A stretch of DNA of 64,000 bases from Kaistella montana (GCF_024436175.1 NZ_JANFQP010000001.1:1240001-1304000), one strand, 5' to 3'. Positions 36,940 to 46,946 are shown, counted from the first letter of the stretch. The notes: generated from the letters alone by a model not told the origin. Translations and numbers: made by a program.

Positions 36940-37743
36940 TCACGATTTATCAGTATTCTTTTTGGCTACCAAAGAGAAAATATGAGGAGCTTTGTTACCA
37001 AATTGCGGTATTCTGTACTTCCCTTTCTCGAATTCTTCGTTGTGTCGGAAACAAGCATACGGCGACCAATCATACTCCTGAAAATCCTCCAGCAAAAGGT
37101 TTTCCTTCAGCAAACTTCCGAGAACTTCTGAAGTCGGGTGATTCCACATCACATATTGCTGCACCAAATCGGCAGATTGGTCTGCATAAGTTCCTTCGTA
37201 GGTTTCTACGATTGGTTTTTCGTTGAAATAATTGTATTTTACATGGGTGAAATCATCGTTAAACATCCACACCACCGGATGAAATTCCACAAAAACCAAT
37301 TTCCCGCCGGGTTTTAGAAAATGAGAAATCACTTGCGCCCATTTCTCCAAATCGGGAAGCCAACCGATGGTTCCGTAACTGGTGTACACGATGTCGAATT
37401 TTTGGTCTAAAACTTTCGGTAATTCATAGACATCAGAAACAAGAAATTGGGTATCTGTGTTACATTTCTTGGCTAAATCTCTTGCTGCTTCAATGGCTTT
37501 ATCTGATAAATCGATACCTGTAACCTTCGCTCCCATCCTTGATAGCGAAATGGAATCTTGCCCAAAATGACACTGAAGATGAAGGATTTCTTTCCCAGCT
37601 ACATCACCTAAAATATCTAGTTCTATGGAATTTAAAGAAGTTCTACCTTCAAGAAATTCATCCACAAAATAAAAATCCGATTTCAGATGCGGCTCCACTT
37701 TAGCGTTCCATGATTTTCGGTTGATATCGAGGTAATTTTCCAT
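36940..37743 (-). CDS. Class I SAM-dependent methyltransferase
   Basis: 267 residues. The SAM-binding motif I reads ILHLQCHFGQDSISLSRMG (about 55-73), followed by the acidic VTGIDLSD loop and YTSYGTIGWL (motif IV region). The variant HLQCHFG replaces the usual DLGCGTG and is typical of a flavobacterial subgroup of Methyltransf_11/25 proteins. Substrate unknown. It follows the small membrane protein gene by 18 bases and might share the hisS transcript. Confidence 0.88.
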   Translation of the reverse strand: MENYLDINRKSWNAKVEPHLKSDFYFVDEFLEGRTSLNSIELDILGDVAGKEILHLQCHFGQDSISLSRMGAKVTGIDLSDKAIEAARDLAKKCNTDTQFLVSDVYELPKVLDQKFDIVYTSYGTIGWLPDLEKWAQVISHFLKPGGKLVFVEFHPVVWMFNDDFTHVKYNYFNEKPIVETYEGTYADQSADLVQQYVMWNHPTSEVLGSLLKENLLLEDFQEYDWSPYACFRHNEEFEKGKYRIPQFGNKAPHIFSLVAKKNTDKS

Positions 37744-37761
37744 GATTGGTGTGTTGAATAT

Positions 37762-37926
37762 TTATTTGAAAATAAACCAATACAAAATTACCCAAGCTAG
37801 GACAAAAAACAGCCCCGGATAAAGCACCGCCTTGAATGTGGCAGCATCTTTCTTCCAGAAATAGAGATAAATCAGATAAACAACAAGAACAACCGTAAGA
37901 ATGGCAGGAAGCATTACAAAAGACAT
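37762..37926 (-). CDS. Two-helix small membrane protein, 54 residues
   Basis: Found by reading the gap by eye; it is shorter than the usual cutoff. Start ATG complement 37924-37926. The first helix (SFVMLPAILTVVLVVYLIYLY, residues 2-22), a short basic loop (FWKKDAATFK) and a second helix (LFFVLAWVILYWFIF, 39-53) form a hairpin. The frame is fully open for 54 residues and hydrophobic throughout, which is unlikely by chance. It stands between hisS and the methyltransferase in the same direction. Function unknown. Confidence 0.72.
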   Translation of the reverse strand: MSFVMLPAILTVVLVVYLIYLYFWKKDAATFKAVLYPGLFFVLAWVILYWFIFK

Positions 37927-38013
37927 GGTAATAATTTTAGCAGGTGAATAATGAATAAAGGTAAGAATTTTTATTCTCTTTCAATCCTCGCTCTTTTTAC
38001 TCCCTGAATCTCA

Positions 38014-39366
38014 TTAGTTTTGCAAGAATTGTTCGATAGAAATCGTTTCCTGTTCGCTGTTCATAAGGTTTTTCACCGTAATATTTCCATCAGAAATTTC
38101 CTGTTCACCGAAGAAAACAAGATTCGGAATTCCTTTCTTTTCAGCGTACGCAAACTGTTTTTTGAGTTTGGCTGATTCTGGATAAAGCTCCGCAGAAATT
38201 CCTTTTTCTCTCAATTTAGCAATGATTTTCAAAGCTTCCACTGCTTCATTTTCACCATAATTAGCGAACAAAAACTTCACCGTATTTTCGGCATTTTCAG
38301 GGAAAAGCCCCAACTCTTCCATCACCAAATAAATTCGGTCGAGACCAAAAGAAATTCCGATACCCGGAATATTTTTCACCCCAAAAACCTCGGTAAGGTT
38401 GTTGTATCTTCCACCACCACCGATGGAACCCATTGCAACATCATTGGCTTTCACCTCAAAAATTGCTCCGGTGTAATAATCCAGTCCGCGAGCGAGAGTG
38501 ATATCGAATTTTAAGTTCTCCGGAGAAATCCCCAAATCCAGACATTTAGTAAGCACAAATTCCAATTCTTCAACACCTTGAAGACCAATTTCGTTTCCTG
38601 TAAACTTCTCTTTCAATTGCAGAACATTTTCCAAAGCATCATCACTTTGGCTAAAGAGAAAATCCAGTTGATCGACGGATTTTTGGGAAATATTTTTCTC
38701 TAAAAGTTCTTTTACTACTCCTTCTTTTCCGATTTTATCGAGTTTATCTAGCGCAACGGTGAAGTCGATTAACTGTTCGGAAATTCCCGCAAATTCTGCC
38801 AATCCTGAAAGTATTTTCCTATTATTCAAATGAATGGTTACCGGGATTTTCAATTCACTAAACGATTTCAAATAAAGCTGAACCAGCTCCACTTCCTGCC
38901 ACAAACTTTCGCTTCCTACCACATCGGCGTCGCATTGATAAAATTCTCTGAACCTCCCTTTTTGTGGACGATCAGCGCGCCAAACCGGCTGAATCTGATA
39001 ACGCTTAAAAGGAAAAACCATTTGCCCGTGATTCATCGCTACAAACCTTGCGAAAGGTACCGTGAGATCGTATCGAAGCGCTTTTTCAGAGATTTGCGAG
39101 ATCAGTTTCTGAGAGTTTTTGGCATTCCAATCTTCGTCTTTGGTTTTCGCTGCATAATCGCCAGAATTCAATATTTTAAATATAAGTCGGTCGCCTTCTT
39201 CCCCATATTTTCCAGTTAAAGTAGAAAGATTTTCAAAGCTGGGCGTTTCCAATGGCTGAAAACCAAATAGTTCGAAATTATTTTGTAATGTATTGATGAT
39301 CAACCTTCTGTTGATAATTTCCTTTGCGGTAAAATCGCGAGTTCCTTTTGCTAAGCTTGGCTTCAT
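38014..39366 (-). CDS. hisS: Histidine-tRNA ligase
   Basis: 450 residues from the ATG complement 39364-39366 ([12 protein letters not shown]). The upstream frame start adds 19 residues without homology, and its DNA holds promoter-like sequence (TAATTTTG on the minus strand). Class II motif 2 ([13 protein letters not shown]), the histidine-A boxes [10 protein letters not shown] and GSIGGGGRY, motif 3 ([10 protein letters not shown]) and the C-terminal anticodon-binding domain are present. Cytoplasmic, essential. Confidence 0.97.
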   Translation of the reverse strand: MKPSLAKGTRDFTAKEIINRRLIINTLQNNFELFGFQPLETPSFENLSTLTGKYGEEGDRLIFKILNSGDYAAKTKDEDWNAKNSQKLISQISEKALRYDLTVPFARFVAMNHGQMVFPFKRYQIQPVWRADRPQKGRFREFYQCDADVVGSESLWQEVELVQLYLKSFSELKIPVTIHLNNRKILSGLAEFAGISEQLIDFTVALDKLDKIGKEGVVKELLEKNISQKSVDQLDFLFSQSDDALENVLQLKEKFTGNEIGLQGVEELEFVLTKCLDLGISPENLKFDITLARGLDYYTGAIFEVKANDVAMGSIGGGGRYNNLTEVFGVKNIPGIGISFGLDRIYLVMEELGLFPENAENTVKFLFANYGENEAVEALKIIAKLREKGISAELYPESAKLKKQFAYAEKKGIPNLVFFGEQEISDGNITVKNLMNSEQETISIEQFLQN

Positions 39367-39548
39367 GCTGGTTTGTAATACGTAATGATTAATAAGCAAA
39401 ATCGGTTTGCTTTTGAGTCGCAAAATTAAGGAATTGGAAAGGATTTTTCATCACATAAAGCCGAAGAATGCACTCTACGGCTTTAATAAAATATATAGGA
39501 ATTTGTGTTTTTGTGGTATTAAAGCGGAATTAAACAAGATTTTAGTAC

Positions 39549-39998
39549 TCAAACCGATTCTACAATCTCAATGATTTCTTCACCATAATTTTCGATTTTA
39601 TGTTTACCAAACCCTTTTATTTCAAGCAATTGTTCTTTTTTTCCAGGTTTGTATTTAGCGATGGAACGCAATTCCTGATTGGTCGCAATGAAATACACCG
39701 GAAGTTTCTGGTTTTTTGCTTTTTCGGTACGCCAAAGTTTTAGTGAATCGAGAATTTTTATTTCATCAGAGTTGAGTTCCGCGCCGTCTTCTAAAGTATA
39801 TTTTTCTAGTTGGGAATCATTTAATACGATTTTAGGTTCTTCGTAATATAAAATTACCGACCAATAAGCTTCATCTTCTTGAACAAAAGCCGATTCGAAT
39901 TTCACCACATTATTTTCGCGCAAAAAGCGATCCAGTGCGGCCTGATCTCTACCGATAAACTCATCGGACAATCTTACTTTTAAAACTTTTACTTTCAT
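39549..39998 (-). CDS. HRDC-domain protein
   Basis: 149 residues. The last 75 residues form an HRDC fold (LKLWRTEKAKNQKLPVYFIATNQELRSIAKYKPGKKEQLLEIKGFGKHKIENYG), a nucleic-acid binding domain shared with RecQ and RNase D. The N-terminal half is an uncharacterised alpha-beta region (VLKVRLSDEFIGRDQAALDRFL), seen in similar flavobacterial proteins. No nuclease or helicase motor is present. The ssb-like gene lies directly upstream on the same strand. Confidence 0.82.
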   Translation of the reverse strand: MKVKVLKVRLSDEFIGRDQAALDRFLRENNVVKFESAFVQEDEAYWSVILYYEEPKIVLNDSQLEKYTLEDGAELNSDEIKILDSLKLWRTEKAKNQKLPVYFIATNQELRSIAKYKPGKKEQLLEIKGFGKHKIENYGEEIIEIVESV

Positions 39999-40021
39999 GA
40001 TTTGTGAATTTTAAAATGAAA

Positions 40022-40064
40022 AAAATTGCTGCCAAAATCAATAATCCAAAAGACTTTGGCAGCA
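40022..40064 (-). terminator. Terminator after the ssb-like gene
   Basis: TGCTGCCAAA / TTTGGCAGCA stem, followed on the minus strand by a T run. It stands between the ssb-like gene and the HRDC gene, so the two are not one transcript. Confidence 0.75.
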
Positions 40065-40068
40065 TTGA

Positions 40069-40398
40069 TTATTTACCGCCGAGAAGCACCAACTCATCTG
40101 CTCTTATTTCGGTAATGTAATGTTTGATTCCTTCTTTGTCGTCCCAACTTCTGTACACGATTTTGCCTTCTACCGCGATTTCCTTTCCTTTTTCTACATA
40201 TTTTTCGACGATATCGACCAATTTTCCGTTAAAAACCAAATTGTGCCATTGGGTTTCTTCCACTTTTTCGCCGAGTGCGTTGGTGTAAAAATCGCTGGTT
40301 GCGAGACTTACTTTACCAATTCTTCCGTTTTCGAATTTTACGAATTCAACTTCTTTTCCTGTTCTACCGATCAAGGTAACTTTGTTTCTTAGTGACAT
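40069..40398 (-). CDS. Short single-stranded DNA-binding protein
   Basis: 109-residue OB fold of the SSB family (MSLRNKVTLIGRTGKEVE; ATSDFYTNALGEKVEETQWHN; EKYVEKGKEIAVEGKI). It stops right after the fold (LVLLGGK) and lacks the acidic tail ending in DDIPF that recruits partner proteins. A tailless SSB is usually a secondary, competence- or stress-linked copy rather than the replicative SSB; here this is inference. Own promoter, own terminator. Confidence 0.88.
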   Translation of the reverse strand: MSLRNKVTLIGRTGKEVEFVKFENGRIGKVSLATSDFYTNALGEKVEETQWHNLVFNGKLVDIVEKYVEKGKEIAVEGKIVYRSWDDKEGIKHYITEIRADELVLLGGK

Positions 40399-40631
40399 GA
40401 CTTTAAAATTTTTAATTAAACATTAGAAACGGGTCTCACTGATCTTCCCCGAATCTCTGTTGCAAAGTTTCACCGGTTGACAAAATTTAGTCGGTAACAA
40501 ACTATTTAATATCGTTTGTAGTCGTTTGCATCAAATATGTAATTAAAAATCAGTTAATTAAAAATTCGCTCAACCTAGATTTTGTTACATCAAAACTTCC
40601 GTTTGTTCAGTATTTACCTTAAAGATTTAAA

Positions 40632-40639
40632 TATATTTG
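40632..40639 (+). promoter_or_regulatory. -7 promoter box of the Gfo/Idh/MocA gene
   Basis: TATATTTG, matching TAnnTTTG, 17 bases before the ATG. Confidence 0.55.
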
Positions 40640-40656
40640 TAAAAAAATAGCAGACA

Positions 40657-41712
40657 ATGCAAGTAGTAAAAGTAGGTTTGTGCGCTTTTGGAATGAGTGG
40701 AAAAGTTTTTCACGCGCCATTTATAAAAGAACATTCCGGATTTATTTTATCCGCGGTGGTCGAAAGAAACAAACAAGAATCAAGAATACAATATCCCGAA
40801 TCCACATTATACCGTTCTGTTGAAGAAATGTTGCAATCTGATGTCGATGTGGTGGTGGTGAATACGCCCGTTCAAACCCATTATGAATATGCAAAAATGG
40901 CTCTGAATGCCGGTAAAAATGTGATTATAGAAAAACCTTTTACCGTCAATGTTGCTGAAGCGCAAGAATTAGTGGAACTTGCCGAAGAAAAGAAACTGTT
41001 CTTAAGCGTTTTCCAAAACCGCAGATTCGATCGAGATTATCAGCAGGTTCAGAAAATTTTATCTGAAGGCTATTTAGGAAACATCAAAGAAGTAGAAATC
41101 CGGTTTGACCGCTTCCGTACTATTCCCGGCGCAAAAGCTCACAAAGAAGATCCCGCAAAACCGGGTTCCGGGAGCTTACATGATCTGGGCGCTCACCTCA
41201 TCGATCAGGCGGTGCAACTTTTTGGTGTTCCTGAGAAGCTTTTTGCGGATGTATTTTCGATGAAAGGAAAAACATTTGCCAATGACTATTTCGAGATTTT
41301 ACTCTATTATAAGAATGATTTACGAGTACGATTGAAATCCTCAGTTTTTAGCAAAGAAGCTCATTATGCTTACGCAATACATGGTGACAAAGGAAGTTTC
41401 TTACAAGAAAGAACCGATGAACAGGAAAGTGAATTGGCTGCAGGAGCAATTCCTGTTTTCGAGGAAGATTGGACAAAACCTTTAACAGAAAATGATGGGA
41501 TTTTGAATTATTTAAATGAAAACTCAGAATCTGAAAGAATATTGACTAAAAGCGAACCTGGAAATTACATGAACTACTATCATCAAATATACGAACACAT
41601 CGTTTTCCAGCAACCATTGCCCTCGCCCGGCGCCGAAATTATCATCAACATGAAACTGATCGAAGCAGCAGAAGAAAGTTCTCGAAATGAACGGGTAACA
41701 CTAATTAAATAG
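40657..41712 (+). CDS. Gfo/Idh/MocA-family NAD(P)-dependent oxidoreductase
   Basis: 351 residues. Rossmann motif VGLCAFGMSGKVFHAPF at 6-22, the EKPFTVN motif near 90 with catalytic Lys, and HDLGAHLIDQAVQLFG near 173 (catalytic His/Asp region). Closest to the group containing scyllo-inositol dehydrogenase IolW/YgjR by the GMSGKVFHAPFI start. Substrate is a sugar or inositol derivative, not resolvable from sequence alone. Monocistronic. Confidence 0.9.
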   Translation: MQVVKVGLCAFGMSGKVFHAPFIKEHSGFILSAVVERNKQESRIQYPESTLYRSVEEMLQSDVDVVVVNTPVQTHYEYAKMALNAGKNVIIEKPFTVNVAEAQELVELAEEKKLFLSVFQNRRFDRDYQQVQKILSEGYLGNIKEVEIRFDRFRTIPGAKAHKEDPAKPGSGSLHDLGAHLIDQAVQLFGVPEKLFADVFSMKGKTFANDYFEILLYYKNDLRVRLKSSVFSKEAHYAYAIHGDKGSFLQERTDEQESELAAGAIPVFEEDWTKPLTENDGILNYLNENSESERILTKSEPGNYMNYYHQIYEHIVFQQPLPSPGAEIIINMKLIEAAEESSRNERVTLIK

Positions 41713-41779
41713 GCCTACATAATACATAAACCACTATTTAGACAATAACCGCTAAGTTTTTTCTTAAGGACTAAATTAT

Positions 41780-41787
41780 TACCTTTG
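41780..41787 (+). promoter_or_regulatory. -7 promoter box of the kinase-CheR-CheB operon
   Basis: TACCTTTG, matching TAnnTTTG, about 40 bases upstream of the first start codon of the seven-gene signalling operon. Confidence 0.55.
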
Positions 41788-41826
41788 GAAACTTAACCCA
41801 TTTTTACCTTAAATTTATTTTTGAAA

Positions 41827-42972
41827 ATGATTCTAATTGTAGATGATGCTCCTGAGAATATCATATCTTTGAAAAAGGTACTCGAGAAAAATGATTTTGA
41901 GGTTGATACCGCATCTTCAGGCGAGGAAGCATTAAAAAAAATTCTAAAAAAATCCTACGTCCTAATCATTCTGGACGTTCAAATGCCTGGAATGGATGGC
42001 TTTGAAGTAGCGGAAGCCATTTCCGGTTACAGCCGAGCCAAAGAAACTGCTATCATATTTCTTTCTGCAGCGAGCGCAAATCTAAATTTAATTACTAAAG
42101 GATACTCTTCCGGTGGTCTCGATTACATCAGCAAGCCGGTGGACATCAATATTCTTTTGCTTAAAGTGAAAACTTTTTATCGGATTTATGAGCAAAGCCG
42201 CGCACTGAACGAAATGCAAACCGCACTTCGCGAAGAGATCGAATTTCGGAAAGAAGCCGAAAGAAAAAAAGACGAATTCATCAGTATCGCAAGTCACGAA
42301 CTGAAAACACCGATGACGAGTATCAAAGGATACATTCAACTTTTGGAAAGAAGCTTGGACAAAAACGACATCGAAACAGTGCGAACCCGACTTCATAAAG
42401 TCCAGAATCAAGTAGAAAAACTCCATTTATTGATCGCAGATTTGCTTGATATTTCGAAAATTGAAAGCGGAAAACTGAAATTCAACAAGAAATATTTCGA
42501 ATTCGAAGGTTTGGTTTCTCACATTGCTGAAATCATGCAGCAATCGAATCCTCAGGTTAAAATCATTATAAAAAACAAAGTTGAAGCCCAAATCTATGCA
42601 GACGAAATGCGGATCGAACAAGTGATCATCAACTTCATGACCAATGCTATTAAATATGCGCCTGATTCTGAAGAAATCCACATCAGTTCAGAACTGAAAG
42701 GGAACAATCTTTGCTTCTCGGTGAAGGATTTTGGAATCGGAATGTCGCCGGAACATCAACAAAAAATATTTGATAAATTTTACCGAATCGAAGAAACATC
42801 AGCACGTTTCCAAGGTTTGGGAATCGGCTTATATATTTGCCAGGAAATTATCGAGCGACACAACGGAATCATCGGAGTCAACAGCGTTCTTGGTGAAGGT
42901 TCGGAGTTTCATTTCACAATTCCCCTAAATCCTGAAAAGGAAGAAATTAAAATTGAAAACAATGAGTTTTAA
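41827..42972 (+). CDS. Receiver-histidine kinase fusion without membrane segment
   Basis: 381 residues from the ATG at 41827 (MILIVDD; a TTG at 41821 adds two residues). N-terminal receiver with D6, D7, phospho-acceptor D50 (LIILDVQMPGMDG) and K of SKPVD; then a linker helix; HisKA with ASHELKTPMTSIKG (His157); HATPase with N box (FMTNAIKYAP), VKDFGIGM and GLGIGLYIC. No TM or sensor domain: it likely reads the receiver state and passes it on. First gene of the operon; its stop overlaps the next start by 11 bases. Confidence 0.93.
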   Translation: MILIVDDAPENIISLKKVLEKNDFEVDTASSGEEALKKILKKSYVLIILDVQMPGMDGFEVAEAISGYSRAKETAIIFLSAASANLNLITKGYSSGGLDYISKPVDINILLLKVKTFYRIYEQSRALNEMQTALREEIEFRKEAERKKDEFISIASHELKTPMTSIKGYIQLLERSLDKNDIETVRTRLHKVQNQVEKLHLLIADLLDISKIESGKLKFNKKYFEFEGLVSHIAEIMQQSNPQVKIIIKNKVEAQIYADEMRIEQVIINFMTNAIKYAPDSEEIHISSELKGNNLCFSVKDFGIGMSPEHQQKIFDKFYRIEETSARFQGLGIGLYICQEIIERHNGIIGVNSVLGEGSEFHFTIPLNPEKEEIKIENNEF

Positions 42973-45900
42973 AAAAAATCTATTTTTCGGACTTGGATTA
43001 TCACTTTTGCTGTTATTTATAAGTTCACTCGCGTCGTACATCAGCATCCATAACCTCATCGAAAGCTCTGAAATGGTTCGAAGCAGCAATCGGGTGATCA
43101 AAAATCTAGACAATACCCTTTCTCTGCTTAAAGACGCCGAAACTGGTCAAAGAGGATATCTTTTGACAGACAAAGAACAGTTCCTGAATCCTTATCTTGA
43201 AGCTAGAAAAAATATTGAAGTACAAATCGATAAAGTTTCTAAGCAGATTTCTACAACGCCCACTCAAAAAGGTAATTTTGAAAACCTTAAGAAATATACC
43301 TATTTGCGTTTGCAGATTCTGGACATTAATCTGAAGAGCAAAACCACGAAAAATTATATTGATCCAAAATTCTTGGATCTAGGTAAACAATATATGGATA
43401 ATGTTCGGGCAACAGTGCTCAAAATGCAAGAAGAGGAACAAATCGTTCTTGCATCCCGAACCGAAACCATGAAGAAGTTTGCTTCATACACGCCAATTCT
43501 CATTGTCCTTTCCGCGCTGCTCGCGATTTCCATTACCTTGTTTTTCTTCAGAAAAGTATCTAATGACTTCAGCGAAAAAACAAGACTTACCGAGGAATTA
43601 GAACAAAAAAATGAAGAAACGCAAAACCGCCTGATTGCCATAGAAAATGTTGCAGCAAAAATTTCTGCGGGCAATTATGATATTATTTCGGATTCCTTTG
43701 CAGTACAAAACCTTGGAAACGTAGCAGTACCATTAAATAAAATGGCGCAGTCCCTTCAATCTTCATTTAATGCACTTCAGGAAAGAGAATGGCTTAGCAC
43801 TTCAATTGCGCAACTTAACGAGAAAATGATGGGCGACAAAAGCATTGAAAAACTCGCCTCTGACATTCTGAATCAGCTTACCGAAAGTACAGAAAGTTCT
43901 GTAGCTGCTATTTATCTTCAAGGTGAGGATAACCGTTTGCATCTTGCAGGAAGTTACGCTTTGGCAGATCAGCACTGTAAAAAACAATTGCAAATTGGTG
44001 AAGGAATTGCCGGGGAAGCTTTCCGTTCCGAAAAACACATTGTGGTTCAAGATATTCCTGATGACAACCTCACAATAAGTTTTGCAACCGGAAATACCAA
44101 ACCGAAAAACATCGTAGCAGTACCTATTACGCGCTATAATCTTCCGCTTGGTGTGATTGAATTGGGAGCGATGCACAACTATTTCCCTCATCAACTTGAG
44201 TTTTTGGATGCAGTTGCCGCCAATATCGGTCTTGCTTTTTTCAGCGCCCAAAGCAGAATTAAAATGCAGGAACTTTTGGAAGAAACTCAAGCGCAATCCG
44301 AAGAATTACAAACGCAACATTCTGAACTTGAGAATATTAACGCAGAATTAGAAGCGCAATCGCAAAAACTTCTTGCTTCCGAAGAAGAACTTCGGGTGCA
44401 ACAAGAAGAATTGATGCAAAGCAACCAAGAACTCGAGGAAAGAACGAGTCTTTTGGAAGAAAAAAATATGCTTATTGAGCAGCATAATATTGAAATTCAA
44501 CAAAAATCCATCGAACTGGAACAAAGCACCAAATACAAATCGGAGTTTCTCGCCAATATGTCTCACGAGTTGCGCACACCGCTCAATTCGATTTTATTGC
44601 TTTCAAAATTAATGACAGAAAGCGATGATCTCGACGAACAATATGTGGAATACGCTGAAGTGATGCAGAGCTCCGGACAAGGACTCCTAACGCTGATTGA
44701 TGAAATTCTCGACCTTTCGAAAATTGAATCGGGGAAAATGACTTTGGAAATACAAGAAGTTCCTTTAGAAGAAATTGCTACCGATATGAAAATGATGTTC
44801 GGAGCGATTGCTAAAGAAAAAAATCTTGCTTTAAACATCGAAACACTGCCGGAAACTACTCCACTATTGCAAACCGACAAGCTTCGACTAGAGCAAATCC
44901 TGAAAAATTTACTTTCAAACGCCATCAAATTTACCTCCGAAGGAAGCATTAGTTTAAAAATTTCTAATGACGAATCGAAAGAAAAAATAGTTTTCAAAGT
45001 AATCGATACCGGAATCGGAATCGCCAAAGACAAACTGCGAATGGTGTTTGAAGCCTTTCAGCAAGCCGATGGATCTACACAAAGAAAATATGGAGGAACC
45101 GGACTTGGTCTATCCATCAGCCGTGAATTAGCAAGACTCCTCGGTGGTGAAATTTTACTAAAAAGTACCGAAGGAGAAGGTAGCGAATTTACTTTAGTCG
45201 TTCCAATAAAAACGGTTGAAAACCAAGAAATGACCATCGTAGAAGAACCAAAAGTTCTTCTAACACCTCCGGAAACTGAAAAAAAACAAGAAAACAATCA
45301 ACCTGAAAGGTTTGTAACACAAAAAATCCCGCAGCCAATTGAGGATGATCGCGATAACATCGAGGAAGGCGATAAAGTAATTCTAATTATTGAAGACGAT
45401 ACCGCTTTTGCAAAAATTCTCCGTGATTTCTCCCGAACCAAAAACTACAAAGTGGTGGTAGCTGTTCAAGGTGATCTGGGTTTAGAAATGGCGCAACATT
45501 ACAAGCCACTCGCTATTTTGCTCGACATTCAACTTCCAGTGATGGACGGTTGGCAAGTAATGGAAGCTCTGAAATCGAATCCGCAAACCAAACCAATTCC
45601 TGTACACATCATGTCTTCCATGAAATTCAAACAGGAAAGTCTTCTTCGCGGTGCGGTAGATTTCATCAACAAACCTTTTGCTTTAGAACAAATGCAGGAA
45701 ATTTTCATTAAACTTGAAAATGCACTGAACCGTTCACCAAAAAAAGTGCTGATTGTAGAAGAAAACGAGCAACATGCGAAAGCTTTAAGTTACTTTTTGG
45801 AAGCTAATAATATTACCACCGATGTTGCTACCAATGTTTCCGACAGCATCGAATCTCTTCACAACAAAGAAATCGACTGCGTGATCCTCGACATGGGAGT

Positions 45901-46555
45901 TCCAGATCGTTCTGCCTACGAAACTCTCGAAACCATTAAACAAAATAAAGGTTTGGAACAATTGCCAATCATTGTATTTACCGGGAAAAACCTTTCAAAA
46001 GGCGAAGAAAACCGCATCAAAAAATACGCAGATTCTATCGTGGTGAAAACCGCCTATTCTTACCAAAGAATCCTGGATGAAGCGGGACTTTTCCTTCATT
46101 TAGTTGAAGAAAAACATAAGAAAAAACAAGATCCCAATTCCGGCTACCAAAGCGAAGGCGAATTGAGAAACATTTTAAAAGACAAAACCGTTTTGATCGC
46201 CGATGATGATGTGAGAAATATTTTCTCGCTCACCAAAGTTCTCGAAATGCACGGTATGAAAGTACTTCCCGCGATGGACGGAAAAGAAGCGCTGAAAACC
46301 TTACACGAGAATCCAAGTATCGACGTAGTTTTAATGGATATGATGATGCCAGAAATGGACGGCTACGAAAGCATCCGCGAGATTAGATCATCATACAAAT
46401 TCAAAAATTTGCCTGTTTTGGCAGTCACTTCCAAAGCGATGATGGGCGACCGTGAAAAATGCATCGCAGCGGGCGCTTCCGATTATATTTCGAAACCGGT
46501 CGATGTTGATCAGCTGGTTTCTTTGCTAAGAGTTTGGCTTTATGATAAAATTTAA
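42962..46555 (+). CDS. Membrane hybrid histidine kinase: CHASE3, HAMP-like, GAF, HisKA-HATPase, three receivers
   Basis: 1198 residues from the ATG at 42962. TM1 (about 6-27) and TM2 (about 172-194) bracket a periplasmic CHASE3 domain (DAETGQRGYLLTD is its signature). A HAMP-like segment, GAF (about 280-430), long coiled coil (430-525, EEELRVQQEELMQSNQELEE), HisKA with SHELRTPLNS (His near 535) and HATPase follow. Three receivers come next: first with LLDIQLPVMDGW, second with ILDMGVPDRS, third with LMDMMMPEMDGYE. Receiver 3 is very similar to the next gene. Signal unknown; CHASE3 senses an outside or membrane cue, GAF an inside cue. Overlaps the upstream kinase gene. Confidence 0.93.
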   Translation: MSFKKNLFFGLGLSLLLLFISSLASYISIHNLIESSEMVRSSNRVIKNLDNTLSLLKDAETGQRGYLLTDKEQFLNPYLEARKNIEVQIDKVSKQISTTPTQKGNFENLKKYTYLRLQILDINLKSKTTKNYIDPKFLDLGKQYMDNVRATVLKMQEEEQIVLASRTETMKKFASYTPILIVLSALLAISITLFFFRKVSNDFSEKTRLTEELEQKNEETQNRLIAIENVAAKISAGNYDIISDSFAVQNLGNVAVPLNKMAQSLQSSFNALQEREWLSTSIAQLNEKMMGDKSIEKLASDILNQLTESTESSVAAIYLQGEDNRLHLAGSYALADQHCKKQLQIGEGIAGEAFRSEKHIVVQDIPDDNLTISFATGNTKPKNIVAVPITRYNLPLGVIELGAMHNYFPHQLEFLDAVAANIGLAFFSAQSRIKMQELLEETQAQSEELQTQHSELENINAELEAQSQKLLASEEELRVQQEELMQSNQELEERTSLLEEKNMLIEQHNIEIQQKSIELEQSTKYKSEFLANMSHELRTPLNSILLLSKLMTESDDLDEQYVEYAEVMQSSGQGLLTLIDEILDLSKIESGKMTLEIQEVPLEEIATDMKMMFGAIAKEKNLALNIETLPETTPLLQTDKLRLEQILKNLLSNAIKFTSEGSISLKISNDESKEKIVFKVIDTGIGIAKDKLRMVFEAFQQADGSTQRKYGGTGLGLSISRELARLLGGEILLKSTEGEGSEFTLVVPIKTVENQEMTIVEEPKVLLTPPETEKKQENNQPERFVTQKIPQPIEDDRDNIEEGDKVILIIEDDTAFAKILRDFSRTKNYKVVVAVQGDLGLEMAQHYKPLAILLDIQLPVMDGWQVMEALKSNPQTKPIPVHIMSSMKFKQESLLRGAVDFINKPFALEQMQEIFIKLENALNRSPKKVLIVEENEQHAKALSYFLEANNITTDVATNVSDSIESLHNKEIDCVILDMGVPDRSAYETLETIKQNKGLEQLPIIVFTGKNLSKGEENRIKKYADSIVVKTAYSYQRILDEAGLFLHLVEEKHKKKQDPNSGYQSEGELRNILKDKTVLIADDDVRNIFSLTKVLEMHGMKVLPAMDGKEALKTLHENPSIDVVLMDMMMPEMDGYESIREIRSSYKFKNLPVLAVTSKAMMGDREKCIAAGASDYISKPVDVDQLVSLLRVWLYDKI

Positions 46556-46566
46556 AAAAACTGAGA

Positions 46567-46941
46567 ATGAATAGCAGTAAAAAAATCCTCATCATCGATG
46601 ATGACAGCAAAAATATCTTCGCGCTGAACGCTGTTTTAAAGGCCCGAAAATACCAATGCATTTCCGCACTCAGTGCCAAAGAAGGTTTGCAACTCCTCGC
46701 CGGAAACGATTCAATCGGAGTGGTTTTGATGGATATGATGATGCCAGAAATGGACGGTTATGAAGCCATTATGAAAATGAAAACCGATGAAGATTTGAAG
46801 AAAATCCCCGTAATCGCCGTCACAGCACAAGCGATGACCGGTGATCGAGAAAAATGCATGAACGCAGGAGCCGATGGATATTTATCGAAACCTGTGAATG
46901 TGGACGAATTGGTGAAAATGCTCAATCATTTAATTAATTAA
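46567..46941 (+). CDS. Single-domain response regulator (paralogue of receiver 3 of the preceding kinase)
   Basis: 124 residues; DDDS acidic pocket, VVLMDMMMPEMDGYE with phospho-Asp, VTAQAM and SKPVNV. No output domain. Around the phospho-Asp a run of DNA is identical to the third receiver of the preceding gene, which points to a local duplication. Probably shuttles phosphate among kinases of the operon. Confidence 0.92.
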   Translation: MNSSKKILIIDDDSKNIFALNAVLKARKYQCISALSAKEGLQLLAGNDSIGVVLMDMMMPEMDGYEAIMKMKTDEDLKKIPVIAVTAQAMTGDREKCMNAGADGYLSKPVNVDELVKMLNHLIN

Positions 46942-46946
46942 AAAAA

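Noticed and set aside
39457-39484. AAAGCCG / CGGCTTT hairpin as terminator between the HRDC gene and hisS
   Set aside because: It lies upstream of both minus-strand stop sites except as a weak stem without T run, so no firm role can be given.
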